Notes: generated from the sequence alone by a model not told the origin. DNA of 64,000 bases from Streptomyces sp. LUP47B (GCF_001746295.1 NZ_MJAH01000013.1:17763-81762); one strand, 5' to 3'; positions 1-8,019 are shown, counted from the first letter of the stretch. Numbers and translations: made by a program.

Positions 1-255
1 CCCGTCTGGGTCTCCACGGTGGACGGCAGCGCGGTGAACGCCGCGGTGCTCGCCAGCTCCCCGAAGACCGGCACCATCCCCGAGCTCCTGCTCCAGGCCA
101 CGGCGACCCGGGGCACGGGCGTCTTCGGAGGCGTCTCCTACATACAGCGCCTGAACACCACCGGCGGCGTCGCCCCGGCCACCGCCTGCACCGGCACGGA
201 CCAGGTGAGCGTGGCGTACACCGCGACGTACGCCTTCTACAAGCCGGCGAAGTGA
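1..255 (+). CDS. DUF3455 domain protein, C-terminal fragment
   Basis: The window opens inside this gene; 84 codons in frame 1 remain before TGA. The residues match the end of DUF3455 proteins: a VWVSTVDGSAV-like strand, LLLQATATRGTGVF, the SYIQRLNTTGG segment, a Cys, and a closing VAYTATYAFYKPAK strand. Family members are usually exported proteins of about 170-220 aa with no proven function, found in actinobacteria and fungi. The N terminus and any signal peptide lie outside the window. A GC-rich hairpin follows the stop. Confidence 0.8.
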   Translation, partial: PVWVSTVDGSAVNAAVLASSPKTGTIPELLLQATATRGTGVFGGVSYIQRLNTTGGVAPATACTGTDQVSVAYTATYAFYKPAK

Positions 256-278
256 CGCGGGGGAGTCTCTGAGCGGGG

Positions 279-313
279 CGGCGGCGGCTTCCGCTGGAGC
301 GGGGCCGCCGCCG
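279..313 (+). terminator. GC-rich hairpin after the DUF3455 gene
   Basis: CGGCGGCGGC at 279-288 pairs perfectly with GCCGCCGCCG at 304-313 around a 15-nt loop. It lies 24 bp after one stop codon and 28 bp before the convergent cupin gene, so it probably ends transcription from both sides. There is no U tract, which is usual in Streptomyces. Confidence 0.6.
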
Positions 314-340
314 TGCCGCATGCTCATGTGCTCCCGGTCC

Positions 341-841
341 TCACAGGAACTCGCTCCGGTAGGCCGAGGCCAACTCGGCCGCGCGGCGGCGGCGCTCCGC
401 GAGCTCGCTCTCCGACAGGTGCGGCGGCGGCGCGTCCTTGCCCGCGACGACATCGCCGATGCGCGTGAAGTACTCGTCCTGGCCGGCCGGGGTGCACATG
501 CACAGCATGCGGGCCGGCGCACCCGAGGCGTTGCGGAAGTTGTGCGGGGCGTTGGCCGGGATATTGACCGTGGACCCGGCCCGTACCGTGTGCTTCTCGC
601 CCCGGAAGGTGAACTCGATCTCGCCCTCGAGGACCGTGAACATCTCCTCGAAGTCGTGCCGGTGCGGCGGCGGGCCGCCGCCGTCGGGGACGCGCATGTC
701 GATCAGGCAGTACCGGCCGTCGGTCTGCTCTCCGGTGACCAGCATGGCGTACGTGTTGCCCACCAGAGAGATGTACGTCGTACCGGGATCGTCGGGGTCC
801 GCCACCGTCAGGGAGCGGGACGGGTCGTCGTCGGGGATCAT
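341..841 (-). CDS. cupin-domain protein
   Basis: A 166-aa single-domain cupin. The first cupin motif is visible at residues 55-73, with HRHDFEEMF giving probable metal ligands His60, His62 and Glu66. The second motif, around IPANAPHNFRN, supplies His100. Such proteins are small metal-dependent dioxygenases, isomerases or ligand sensors, and the substrate cannot be read from sequence. The gene starts 36 bp after the stop of the upstream quinone-oxidoreductase-like gene on the same strand, so it is probably the last gene of a transcript that begins at the MmyB-type regulators. Start ATG at 841 is preceded by a GGAG-like site. Confidence 0.85.
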   Translation of the reverse strand: MIPDDDPSRSLTVADPDDPGTTYISLVGNTYAMLVTGEQTDGRYCLIDMRVPDGGGPPPHRHDFEEMFTVLEGEIEFTFRGEKHTVRAGSTVNIPANAPHNFRNASGAPARMLCMCTPAGQDEYFTRIGDVVAGKDAPPPHLSESELAERRRRAAELASAYRSEFL

Positions 842-877
842 CGTGGTCGTCTCCTTGAGAAGGTCAGAGGTCAGAGG

Positions 878-1822
878 TCAGGCGGCAGGCGCGACGATGA
901 CGACCTTGCCGTGCAGCTCGCCCGTGGCGGCCCGGGTGTGGACTGCCGGCAGTTCCGCCAGCGGCACCCGCTGCGCCACGTCGACCCGTAGCTCGCCGGA
1001 GTCGACCATCGCGACCAGCCGCGACAGCTGGTCGGCGTCGCTGTTGACGAACAGGTCGATGCCGCGCACGCCGCGTGATTCGTCGCTGGGCGCGGGCATC
1101 CACACCGTGGTGTTCACCAGCACTCCACCGGAACGGATCACGGTGAGCAGCGCGGCCAGCCGCGCCGGGTCGATCGGCGCGAGGTTGAGCACGACGTCGA
1201 CCGGCTCGGTCACCGCCGCGGTCACCTCGCCGGCGGTGTGGTCGACGACCTCGTCGGCACCCGCCGTCTTGACCTGCTGGCTGCTGCGCGGGCCGGCCGT
1301 GGCGATCACGTACGCACCGGCGTTCTTGGCCAGCTGCACGGCGTAGCCGCCGACCGCGCCGCCCGCACCGTTGATGAGCACGCGCTGCCCCGGCACCAGC
1401 TTCGCGTGATCGAACAGGGCCTGCCAGGCGGTGAGACCCACCACCGGCAGCGCGGCGGCATCGGGCAGCGGGATGCTCCGGGGCGCCGGCGTCAGAATCC
1501 CGGCCGGGGCCACCACGTACTCGGCGGCCGCGCCGGTGCCAGCCATCGGCAGGAAGCCGACCACCTGATCGCCGATCTCGAGGCCGGACACGCCCTCACC
1601 CAGCGCGTCGACCGTGCCGGAGACGTCGATGCCGGGAGTGTGCGGCAACGTCACCGGGATGGGACCCTGCATGAAGCCCCCGCGGATGTTGCCGTCGACA
1701 CCGTTGAACGAGGTCGCGGCCACCCGGACCAGAACCTGACCGGCGCCGGGCACGGGCTGCTCGACGTCCTCGTAGCGCAGGACGCTCGGGTCGCCGTACT
1801 CGTGGAAACGCACTGCCTTCAT
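878..1822 (-). CDS. NADP-dependent zinc-independent alcohol dehydrogenase / quinone oxidoreductase
   Basis: A 314-aa medium-chain dehydrogenase/reductase of the zeta-crystallin (quinone oxidoreductase) type. The GroES-like N-terminal domain covers about residues 1-125. A Rossmann nucleotide-binding motif, NGAGGAVGGYAVQLAKNAGA, begins at residue 151. The cysteine-rich structural zinc loop of zinc alcohol dehydrogenases is absent. It should reduce quinones or enones with NAD(P)H in the cytoplasm; the physiological substrate is unknown. Its ATG overlaps the stop of the upstream MmyB-type regulator by four bases (1819-1822), which implies translational coupling and makes it a likely target of that regulator. 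Confidence 0.88.
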   Translation of the reverse strand: MKAVRFHEYGDPSVLRYEDVEQPVPGAGQVLVRVAATSFNGVDGNIRGGFMQGPIPVTLPHTPGIDVSGTVDALGEGVSGLEIGDQVVGFLPMAGTGAAAEYVVAPAGILTPAPRSIPLPDAAALPVVGLTAWQALFDHAKLVPGQRVLINGAGGAVGGYAVQLAKNAGAYVIATAGPRSSQQVKTAGADEVVDHTAGEVTAAVTEPVDVVLNLAPIDPARLAALLTVIRSGGVLVNTTVWMPAPSDESRGVRGIDLFVNSDADQLSRLVAMVDSGELRVDVAQRVPLAELPAVHTRAATGELHGKVVIVAPAA

Positions 1823-2685
1823 GGGAAGTCCTTTCGAAGCACTGTTGGGTCATGCCATGCCTGACCGCCCACGGCGGGCAGGAGCTGGAGCTTTTCGTGG
1901 CTGGGTGAGCCGGGTGTGGCGGAGAAGACGAGCAGTTCCTGGGCCTGGTCGGGGTCGATCAGGCGCTGGCAGTACAGCTCCAGTTCGCCCAGCTCGGGAT
2001 GGCGGTAGCGCTTGAGGTCGTTGTGGTGGGTGACGTCCACCTCGTGCAACCGCCAGACCTCGGCGAACTCGGCGCTGGTGGCCAGGAGCGCCGCGACGAT
2101 CTCGCCGGCCCGGCCCTGCGGGTCCGCGGTGTACGCCGCGCGGAGGTCGACGGTGAAGACCCTGCCCCGCAGGGCGTGGTCCTCGACGGGGTAGAGCTCG
2201 CGTTGCGCCGGGTCGGTGAACCAGCGGTAGACCAGGTAGCGGGACATTCCGCTGAAGCGGGTGTAGTCGCCCAGCAGAGCGATGGCCGGGCGGGTCTGCA
2301 GCAGCGTCTCGTTGAACCGGGACATCACCAACGCCGGTGTGTCCGCGAGCCGTTCGACGATGCGCATCATGGTGGGGCTGACGTGATCCTCGCGCAGGAC
2401 CCGACGTGGCGCCGAGTGCCCGGCGAGGTCGAAGAGGTGGTCGCGCTCGCTCAGGCTCAGGTGCAGTCCCCGGGCGAGCCCGGCGAGCACCTGCTCGGAG
2501 GGCATCGGACCGCGCTGTTGCTCGATCCGGCTGTAGTAGTCGACCGACATCCCGGCCAGTGCGGCGACCTCCTCGCGCCGCAGCCCGCCGGTACGACGCC
2601 GTGGCCCGCGGGGAAGCCCCACATCCTCCGGCTGCAGCACCTCCCGGCGTGCCCGGAGGAAGTCGGCCAGCAGCGCCCGTTCCAT
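1819..2685 (-). CDS. XRE-type regulator with MmyB-like ligand-binding domain, copy 1
   Basis: A 288-aa DNA-binding regulator. A helix-turn-helix covers residues 31-65 (RREEVAALAGMSVDYYSRIE). A MmyB-type PAS-like ligand domain covers roughly residues 100-270, with conserved VYRWFTDP and the HHNDLKRYRHPELGEL block. MmyB domains are reported to bind fatty-acid-like ligands. I chose the ATG at 2685 because the paralogue at 2808-3632 starts at the same residue; an upstream in-frame start at 2745 is less likely. Compared with copy 2 it carries about 16 extra C-terminal residues that run into the start of the oxidoreductase gene. It probably controls that gene and itself. Confidence 0.88.
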   Translation of the reverse strand: MERALLADFLRARREVLQPEDVGLPRGPRRRTGGLRREEVAALAGMSVDYYSRIEQQRGPMPSEQVLAGLARGLHLSLSERDHLFDLAGHSAPRRVLREDHVSPTMMRIVERLADTPALVMSRFNETLLQTRPAIALLGDYTRFSGMSRYLVYRWFTDPAQRELYPVEDHALRGRVFTVDLRAAYTADPQGRAGEIVAALLATSAEFAEVWRLHEVDVTHHNDLKRYRHPELGELELYCQRLIDPDQAQELLVFSATPGSPSHEKLQLLPAVGGQAWHDPTVLRKDFP

Positions 2686-3637
2686 CTCGACCTCCCGTGT
2701 TCGACTGACCCAGCGTGGCGTGAGTCGGAACCCGGATGAAGGCATGACTTATCCACGGACAAGTTGTCCGTGGCAGAGCGGGCGGGGCAGGTGGAGATGA
2801 ACGCGGACTAGTCCCGCACGGCGGACAGGAGCTGAAGCTTCTCGTAGCTGGGGGTGCCGGGCGTGGCGGAGAAGACGAGCAGTTCCTGGGCCTGGTCGGG
2901 GTCGACCAGGCGCTGGCAGTAGAGCTCCAGTTCGCCCAGCTCGGGATGGCGGTAGCGCTTGAGGTCGTTGTGGTGGGTGACGTCGACCTCGTGCAACCGC
3001 CAGACCTCGGCGAATTCCGGACTGGCCGCCAGCAGCGCGGTGACGATCTCGCCGGCCGTTCCCTCGGGATCCGCCGTGTACGCCGCCCGGATCTCCGAGG
3101 TGAAGACCCTGCCTCGCAGGTCGTGGTCCTCGACGGGGTAGAGCTCGCGTTGCGCCGGGTCGGTGAACCAGCGGTAGACCAGGTAGCGGGACATTCCGCT
3201 GAAGCGGGTGTAGTCGCCCAGCAGAGCGATCGCCGGTTGGTTCTGCAGCAGCGTCTCGTTGAACCGGGACATCACCAACGCCGGTGTGTCCGCGAGCCGT
3301 TCGACGATGCGCATCATGGTGGGGCTGACGTGATCCTCGCGCAGGTGCCGTCGTGGCGCCGAGTGCCCGGCGAGGTCGAAGAGGTGGTCGCGCTCGCTCA
3401 GGCTCAGGTGCAGTCCCCGGGCGATCCCGGCGAGCACCTGTTCGGAGGGCATCGGACCGCGCTGCTGCTCGATCCGGCTGTAGTAGTCGACCGACATGCC
3501 GGCCAGTGCGGCGACCTCCTCGCGCCGCAGCCCGCCGGTACGACGCCGAGGACCGCGGGGAAGCCCCACATCCTCCGGCTGCAGCACCTCCCGGCGTGCC
3601 CGGAGGAAGTCGGCCAGCAACGCCCGGTCCATCGCTA
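1866..3637. repeat. tandem duplication of an MmyB-type regulator gene
   Basis: Bases about 1866-2690 and about 2813-3637 are the same sequence with an offset of 947 bp. By eye the two proteins differ at roughly 19 of about 270 positions. Long stretches (for example 2205-2460 versus 3152-3407) are close to identical at DNA level. Identity ends abruptly at both gene ends, so the duplication is gene-sized. Confidence 0.85.
2808..3632 (-). CDS. XRE-type regulator with MmyB-like ligand-binding domain, copy 2
   Basis: A 274-aa near-duplicate of the neighbouring regulator, with the helix-turn-helix at residues 31-65 and the MmyB-like domain to the end. The recognition region is unchanged between copies, so both should read the same operator. 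Differences cluster in the ligand domain (for example LQTRPA versus LQNQPA, and HALRG versus HDLRG), which suggests the sensed molecule may differ. It ends in VRD where copy 1 continues. The gene sits 122 bp upstream of copy 1 and 71 bp downstream of a Ddn-like gene, all on the minus strand. The ATG at 3632 was chosen; longer in-frame extensions have no coding character. Confidence 0.88.
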   Translation of the reverse strand: MDRALLADFLRARREVLQPEDVGLPRGPRRRTGGLRREEVAALAGMSVDYYSRIEQQRGPMPSEQVLAGIARGLHLSLSERDHLFDLAGHSAPRRHLREDHVSPTMMRIVERLADTPALVMSRFNETLLQNQPAIALLGDYTRFSGMSRYLVYRWFTDPAQRELYPVEDHDLRGRVFTSEIRAAYTADPEGTAGEIVTALLAASPEFAEVWRLHEVDVTHHNDLKRYRHPELGELELYCQRLVDPDQAQELLVFSATPGTPSYEKLQLLSAVRD

Positions 3638-3703
3638 TCTCATCCTCCGCGAACGAGACACATGCCGAGGGACTGTCCGGTCGGCGAGATCCACGGTATC
3701 CCT

Positions 3704-4096
3704 TCAGCTGTCCAGATCCACCCGCACGGTCAACTGGCCGACCCCTACGGCCCGTACGGCCGCGCTGTTCATCAGGGGCAGCGAGCGCAGTCGTACGGCG
3801 GTGTCGTCGTCCGGCATCAGATGAGCGGTCCCGGTGTGCCACCGCCCCCTGATGCGCACCCGCACCCGCGGATCGGCCTTGATGTTGCGGACGTACTGCG
3901 ACCGCTCGCCGAACTCGGAGACCAGCCAGAAGGACCCGCCGACCCGCTTGCCGCCCACAGGCGTCCTGCGGGGCAGGCCCGAGGTGCGGCCGGTGGTCTC
4001 CAGGACGGTCTGGAGCGGCAGTCGGCGCATGATCGGGTTGAAGCGGCGCTGGAGGGCCGTGACGGCGCGGTACTTGCGCTCGGGGTCGCGGGACAT
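3704..4096 (-). CDS. Ddn-like F420-dependent nitroreductase/quinone reductase family protein
   Basis: A 130-aa protein of the deazaflavin-dependent nitroreductase (DUF385, split beta-barrel) family. Visible family features are the LETTGRTSGLPRRTPV segment, which forms the F420-binding basic loop, the central WLVSEFGERSQYVRNI strand-helix and the PRVRVRIRGRW strand. Members use reduced F420 to reduce quinones, nitro compounds or enones, though several are untested. Two other F420-linked genes lie nearby (the oxidoreductase at 10066 and fbiC at 10967). It is the first gene of the minus-strand run leading to the MmyB regulators. ATG at 4096 is preceded by AGGAG. Confidence 0.82.
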   Translation of the reverse strand: MSRDPERKYRAVTALQRRFNPIMRRLPLQTVLETTGRTSGLPRRTPVGGKRVGGSFWLVSEFGERSQYVRNIKADPRVRVRIRGRWHTGTAHLMPDDDTAVRLRSLPLMNSAAVRAVGVGQLTVRVDLDS

Positions 4097-4200
4097 GGGT
4101 GGTGAGACTCCTGTCTCTGGTGTCCTCTCCGGTCTTCCGTAACCTGACCGGCGGCCTCGATGATCTCAGGGTGCGGCCGGGTGGACGAAGGGTGTCGGCG

Positions 4201-5019
4201 ATGCGCGTGGTGACCTGGAACCTGTGGTGGCGCTTCGGCCCGTGGCAGGAACGCCAGAAGGCGATCCTGGCGGTGCTGCGGGAGCTGCGGCCGGATGTGG
4301 TGGGCCTGCAGGAGGTGTGGTCGGCGGGTTCCGAGAACCTCGCGCAGTGGCTGGCCGACGAGCTCGGCCTGCACTGGGCGTGGGCCCCGTCGCCCGCCTC
4401 GGAGCGCTGGCAGCGGCGGATCGGCGACCCCGGGGTGGAAGTCGGCAACGCGGTACTGAGCCGCTGGCCGGTGATCGACGAGGCCGTCCTGCGGCTGCCG
4501 GCCCCCGAGTCGCTGGACGACGGCCGCCTCGCCTTCCACACCCGGCTGGCCGGCCCGTCGTACGAGATCCCCTTCTTCACCACCCACCTCAGCTCGGCCC
4601 CCACCGCGTCGGCGATCCGCTGCCAACAGGTCACGGCGCTGGCGGAGTTCGTGGCGGCGCACCGGTCGGGCACCGACTTCCCGCCCGTCGTCACCGGCGA
4701 CTTCAACGCCTGGCCCGACTCCGACGAGGTCCGCCTCTTCGGCGGCTACAAGACGGCCCCGGCCGCCCCGGACCAACTCTTCCTGGACGCCTGGGAGTAC
4801 GCGGACCCCACGGCCCCCTCCGCGACCTGGGACCCGGCGAACCCGTACGTCCGCTTGGACCCTCCGGTCCGCATCGACTACATCCACGTGGGCCCGCCGG
4901 GGGCGAGGGGGTTGGGCCATGTCAGGGACGTCCGCCGGGCGGGCGACGGTCCCGTGGACGGCGTCTGGCCGTCGGACCACCTGGCGGTGGTGGCGGACCT
5001 GGCGGACGGGTCAGAGTGA
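4201..5019 (+). CDS. endonuclease/exonuclease/phosphatase family protein
   Basis: A 272-aa DNase I/sphingomyelinase-fold hydrolase. All metal and catalytic motifs are present: TWNLWW with Asn7, GLQEVW with Glu38, TTHL with His129, TGDFNAWPDS with Asp167 and Asn169, RIDYIH with Asp226, and SDHLAV with Asp259-His260. The complete set suggests an active Mg-dependent phosphoesterase; nuclease, sphingomyelinase and inositol phosphatase activities are all possible. No signal peptide is visible from the ATG at 4201, which was chosen because the domain begins there. Its last 9 bp overlap the convergent DUF397 gene. Confidence 0.87.
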   Translation: MRVVTWNLWWRFGPWQERQKAILAVLRELRPDVVGLQEVWSAGSENLAQWLADELGLHWAWAPSPASERWQRRIGDPGVEVGNAVLSRWPVIDEAVLRLPAPESLDDGRLAFHTRLAGPSYEIPFFTTHLSSAPTASAIRCQQVTALAEFVAAHRSGTDFPPVVTGDFNAWPDSDEVRLFGGYKTAPAAPDQLFLDAWEYADPTAPSATWDPANPYVRLDPPVRIDYIHVGPPGARGLGHVRDVRRAGDGPVDGVWPSDHLAVVADLADGSE

Positions 5020-5175
5020 CTTCAGCAGGGCGGCGAAGGCGCCGTGGCTGACGGTGACGATGGTTTGGGCGGCGTCGGAGTCCGTGATGTGCACGTTGTG
5101 GGGGTCGGTGGATATATGGACGCAGGCCTCGCCCTCTTGGCAGTAGGACGACTTCCGCCAGGTGCTGGTGGGCAT
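5011..5175 (-). CDS. DUF397 small protein (partner of XRE regulator)
   Basis: A 54-aa protein beginning MPTSTWRKSSYCQEGEACV, the DUF397 signature of an STWRKSSYS-like start, paired Cys residues and a VHITDSD segment. Known pairs of DUF397 proteins with XRE regulators (WhiJ-type loci, and Scr1/Scr2 of S. coelicolor) affect development and antibiotic production, with the small protein thought to modulate the DNA-binding partner. Here it starts 10 bp after the stop of the XRE gene upstream, so the two are co-transcribed. Its 3' end overlaps the convergent phosphoesterase gene. Confidence 0.88.
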   Translation of the reverse strand: MPTSTWRKSSYCQEGEACVHISTDPHNVHITDSDAAQTIVTVSHGAFAALLKSL

Positions 5176-5185
5176 TTCGGCTCCT

Positions 5186-6040
5186 TCAGAGATTCTGGAT
5201 GATGGAGTGGATCAGATCGCGGGACTTCGCGGGACTGAGGGCGATGCCCTCCACGACGTCCAGGAGGCGCCGGTACTTCTCCAGATGCGCCTCGGCATCG
5301 ATGAGCATCGGACCGTGGAACTGGTCCAACTGCACGGTGTCCAGCGGCGTTACCGGTCCGCAGAGGTAGTTGATCGACTGGCCCGACCCGGGGAACGCCC
5401 CGACGTCGAAGGGGAGTACACGAAGGGTGATGTGCTCCCGCAGGCTCATGTCGATCAGATGCCGAAGCTGATCGCGTGAGACCCGGCGGCCGCCGACCAG
5501 CATGTGCAGGGCGGCTTCGTGAATCACCGTGCTGTACGGATTCGGGTTTGTCCGGAACACGAAGTCCTGCCGCTTGATCCGGTGCGAGACACGGTGCTCG
5601 ACCTCCGGCGGCGTCGGGGTCGGGATCGCCTGGCTGAAGATCTCCCGGGCGTGCTCGGCGGTCTGGAGCATGCCGGGGATGTGGGCGGTGAAGGCGGTGC
5701 GGACGGCCGTGGCGTGGTGTTCCAGCTCGGCCAGGGAGAGAAGCCCTGAGGGCAGTACCTCGCGATACGCGTCCCACCACCAGCCACGGGACTTCTCGGC
5801 CGCCATGTCGGCGAGGGCGTCGACGTAGGGCTGGTTTGTGCAGGAGTACAGCGCGGCCATCGCCCGCACGCGCTCGGGGCTCACGCCGAAACGGGCGGAC
5901 TCCACGTTGCTGAGTTGACCCGAACTCGTGCCGAGCAACTGTGCGGCCTCGGTCGAGGTCAGACCGGCCCGCTCGCGGAGTTTGCGCAGCTCCGTCGCGA
6001 GTCGGACGCGTCGGGCCGTAGGCGCGGGCCGGGGTGTCAT
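5186..6040 (-). CDS. XRE-family regulator with DUF5753 (WhiJ-like)
   Basis: A 284-aa regulator. A helix-turn-helix at about residues 15-65 (LRERAGLTSTEAAQLLGTSS) is followed by the DUF5753 domain, marked by the GLLSLAELEHHAT region, IPGMLQTAEHARE and LRVLPFDVGAFPG. The organisation is that of WhiJ and its many Streptomyces paralogues. The ATG at 6040 has an AGGAGC ribosome-binding site. The gene is divergent from a HATPase gene and precedes a DUF397 gene, giving the classic three-gene cassette seen at whiJ and abaA loci. Target genes are unknown; local autoregulation is likely. Confidence 0.9.
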   Translation of the reverse strand: MTPRPAPTARRVRLATELRKLRERAGLTSTEAAQLLGTSSGQLSNVESARFGVSPERVRAMAALYSCTNQPYVDALADMAAEKSRGWWWDAYREVLPSGLLSLAELEHHATAVRTAFTAHIPGMLQTAEHAREIFSQAIPTPTPPEVEHRVSHRIKRQDFVFRTNPNPYSTVIHEAALHMLVGGRRVSRDQLRHLIDMSLREHITLRVLPFDVGAFPGSGQSINYLCGPVTPLDTVQLDQFHGPMLIDAEAHLEKYRRLLDVVEGIALSPAKSRDLIHSIIQNL

Positions 6041-6244
6041 GGGTGCTCCTCCTACCGGGCGGCCAGCGGGTTTGTCACCCACACGAGGGAGAAGACACCG
6101 AGATCCTTCGAAGTACCGCAAAGCACCTTTGCGAACCCTCTATCGTCATGTTCAGGCGCCGCTCCACCTGGAAGCGCACCGTGGGACGCCAGGGCGGAGA
6201 CACCAGGCATCTGTCCAACTCCCCTCAGTGACCGGAGACTTCCG

Positions 6245-6676
6245 ATGGCCACCGTATCCCCGTCGTGGAACTACACCCTGCATCTCCCGCACGATCCACG
6301 CGCACCGGGTATCGCCAGGGGTGCCTTGCGGCTGACCCTGGCCGCACACGACCTCCCCGACCTGACCCCCACCGCGGAGCTGCTCGCGGCCGAGTTGCTG
6401 GCGAACGCGCACTGCCACACGAAGGGGCCGTACGCCTTCCGCCTCCTGTCACCGTCCCCGGGGCGGGTACGGGTGGCGGTCTGGGACACCGACCCCCGCG
6501 TCCCACCCGGCTTCACGACCGACAAGCCGCCCGCCGCCCCGGACGCCGAGAACGGCCGCGGCCTGCACCTGGTACGAGCCTGCGCGGACGCGACCGGCGT
6601 CTCGGTACTGCGGCAACTGGGCGCGTCGAAGGGCGGGAAGCTGCTGTGGGCGGAGTGCGGGGTGCCGGGGTGGTGA
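6245..6676 (+). CDS. ATP-binding protein of the anti-sigma/SpoIIAB-like HATPase family
   Basis: A 143-aa single GHKL ATPase domain. The N box is AAELLANAHCHT with Asn54, the G1 box is VWDTDP, and the G2 box is GRGLHLV at about residues 104-110. Such proteins are RsbW/SpoIIAB-like serine kinases or anti-sigma factors. In Streptomyces many occur beside XRE/DUF397 pairs, as at abaA, where they influence antibiotic production and sporulation. The kinase target is not apparent. ATG at 6245 begins the domain; longer in-frame reading upstream runs into the divergent regulator's control region and was rejected. Confidence 0.85.
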   Translation: MATVSPSWNYTLHLPHDPRAPGIARGALRLTLAAHDLPDLTPTAELLAAELLANAHCHTKGPYAFRLLSPSPGRVRVAVWDTDPRVPPGFTTDKPPAAPDAENGRGLHLVRACADATGVSVLRQLGASKGGKLLWAECGVPGW

Positions 6677-6726
6677 GCAGGGTCATACTGAGAGGTGGAG
6701 CGACCGCTGTTCACCAGGAGCCGACC

Positions 6727-7002
6727 ATGAGCGCACAGCCCGAGCACGGCTGGGGAGCGATGCCTCTCCCGGAGATCCGGACCGTGGACGACCTGCGCAG
6801 CGCGCTCAGCCGCTACGGTTTCCCCGGCGACCGGGAGCGTTTCGAGACCGAGCTCGCGGCAGCCATAGGGGCCTCGCCGACCAACGACTTCGCGGGCGCC
6901 GCCGCGGTCGTCCGGGCCTATCGCCACCGGGTCCTGATCAGGAACTCGCCCGAGATCATGACAGCCCTGGAAGACGCCCGTGGTGGAGGCGGCCGTACGT
7001 GA
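6727..7002 (+). CDS. small acidic protein, probable antitoxin (DUF6247-like)
   Basis: A 91-aa soluble protein with helical segments VDDLRSALSRYGFPGDRERFETEL and a C-terminal VVRAYRHRVLIRNSPEIM helix. I recall similar actinobacterial proteins under DUF6247, typically encoded just upstream of a small RelE/ParE-like protein. The stop overlaps the GTG of the next gene in a GTGA arrangement, which favours tight stoichiometry. There is a good GGAG before the ATG at 6727. The antitoxin role is inferred only from the pairing; no DNA-binding motif is obvious. Confidence 0.7.
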   Translation: MSAQPEHGWGAMPLPEIRTVDDLRSALSRYGFPGDRERFETELAAAIGASPTNDFAGAAAVVRAYRHRVLIRNSPEIMTALEDARGGGGRT

Positions 7003-7280
7003 ACGAGATCCCGCTGGAAGAGGCCGAGCCTGCGAGGAAGGCGTTCGGTGATCTGACGGAAGGGGAGCGGGAGGTGGTCCGCGAGGCACTGGCTGCCATC
7101 GCCCGCGACCCGGCCATCGGCCGAGAGGTCCCAGGCTGGCGCCCGCCGTCGGTGGAGTACACCTACACGACGCCTCTTGCCTCTGACTCGGCCGAGGCGA
7201 TCACGGTCGTGTACACGCACACACCGGGCCTGGGGGTGACGATCGTTTATTACTTCCGTGATCCACAGGTAGTGGACTGA
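6999..7280 (+). CDS. small RelE/ParE-like putative toxin
   Basis: A 93-aa protein with a GTG start that overlaps the preceding stop. It contains an N-terminal helix pair, then a beta-rich half with PSVEYTYTT, ITVVYTHTPGLGVTIVYYF and a terminal RDPQVVD. Paired beta-strands ending in a short acidic tail resemble the RelE/ParE toxin fold, though the usual catalytic Arg/Lys cluster is weak. The alternative is a conserved protein of unknown function. Together with the preceding gene it makes a compact two-gene unit downstream of the HATPase gene. Confidence 0.65.
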   Translation: MNEIPLEEAEPARKAFGDLTEGEREVVREALAAIARDPAIGREVPGWRPPSVEYTYTTPLASDSAEAITVVYTHTPGLGVTIVYYFRDPQVVD

Positions 7281-7299
7281 GACAGCTTTTCGGTTTCGG

Positions 7300-8019
7300 T
7301 TACCCCTTCGGGACCGTCCACTCCCTCGGTTCGTCCAAGCCGTCGGGCTGGTACAGCACGGACTCCCGGGCGCTTGGCGCTGGGGACGGTGAACACCAGC
7401 TTTCCCCGAGCACTCTTGCCGGCGGTCACTGTAACTTCGGTCGGAACCTCCGGCTTCGGAAAGTCGCCGTAGGTGGTGCCGGACGGGTTGATGCGGCTGC
7501 CGTCGCTGTAATACAGCGTCCAACTGGTCGTGTTGTCGGTGTACGAGCCTTTCGTGCCGCAGAGCTTCAGGTCCGCGTACGCCCAGACATAACCCGGCTC
7601 ACCGGCCTCTTCGCTGGCTTTGCCGACTGAGGTGAACCCCTGTTTGTAGCTCAGCACGGTAAGGGTTCCTTCGAAGTGCTCGGCCGGGTCGATGTTGTTC
7701 AACTTCCAGGTGTTTCCGAAGGTGAAGGGCTTGGACGACGAGGGTGATGAGACCGGTGTCTCATCTGCTCCGGGTGTGGTGATGACGGTCTGCGCACTGG
7801 TGATTGTCGTGGTGGTCGTCGCCGAGGGCACCGCCTTGTCGGCACTGGAGTCGGCCGTGACCCCGATCAGCGCACCGGCGATGAGCCCGGCGAGGGCTGC
7901 GCCCGCATGGGTGAGGACGCTTCTACGAGTCGCGCGGTATGCGGCGGTTGAACGATGTCGGTGCGGGCCTGGGTGTGCAGGTGCCCGTCAGGAGGTCCCG
8001 ACGGGGTCGGGCTGTTCAT
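7300..8019 (-). pseudogene. frameshifted exported protein with an Ig-like (DUF4352-type) domain
   Basis: The middle of this gene reads well in one frame (about 7373-7940): a membrane or signal helix at about 7850-7920 (LTHAGAALAGLIAGALIGV), a Ser/Thr-rich linker, then FGNTWKLNNIDPAEHFEGTL and an immunoglobulin-like domain. That frame has no plausible start. The only good ATG, at 8019 (MNSPTPSGPPDG), is in another frame and stops early, so a shift lies between about 7940 and 8000. At the 3' end the frame degenerates after VFTVPSAK; one extra C near 7372 restores ARESVLYQPDGLDEPREW and a stop at 7300, clear of the convergent toxin gene. Either it is a decaying gene or there are two sequence errors. 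Confidence 0.6.
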
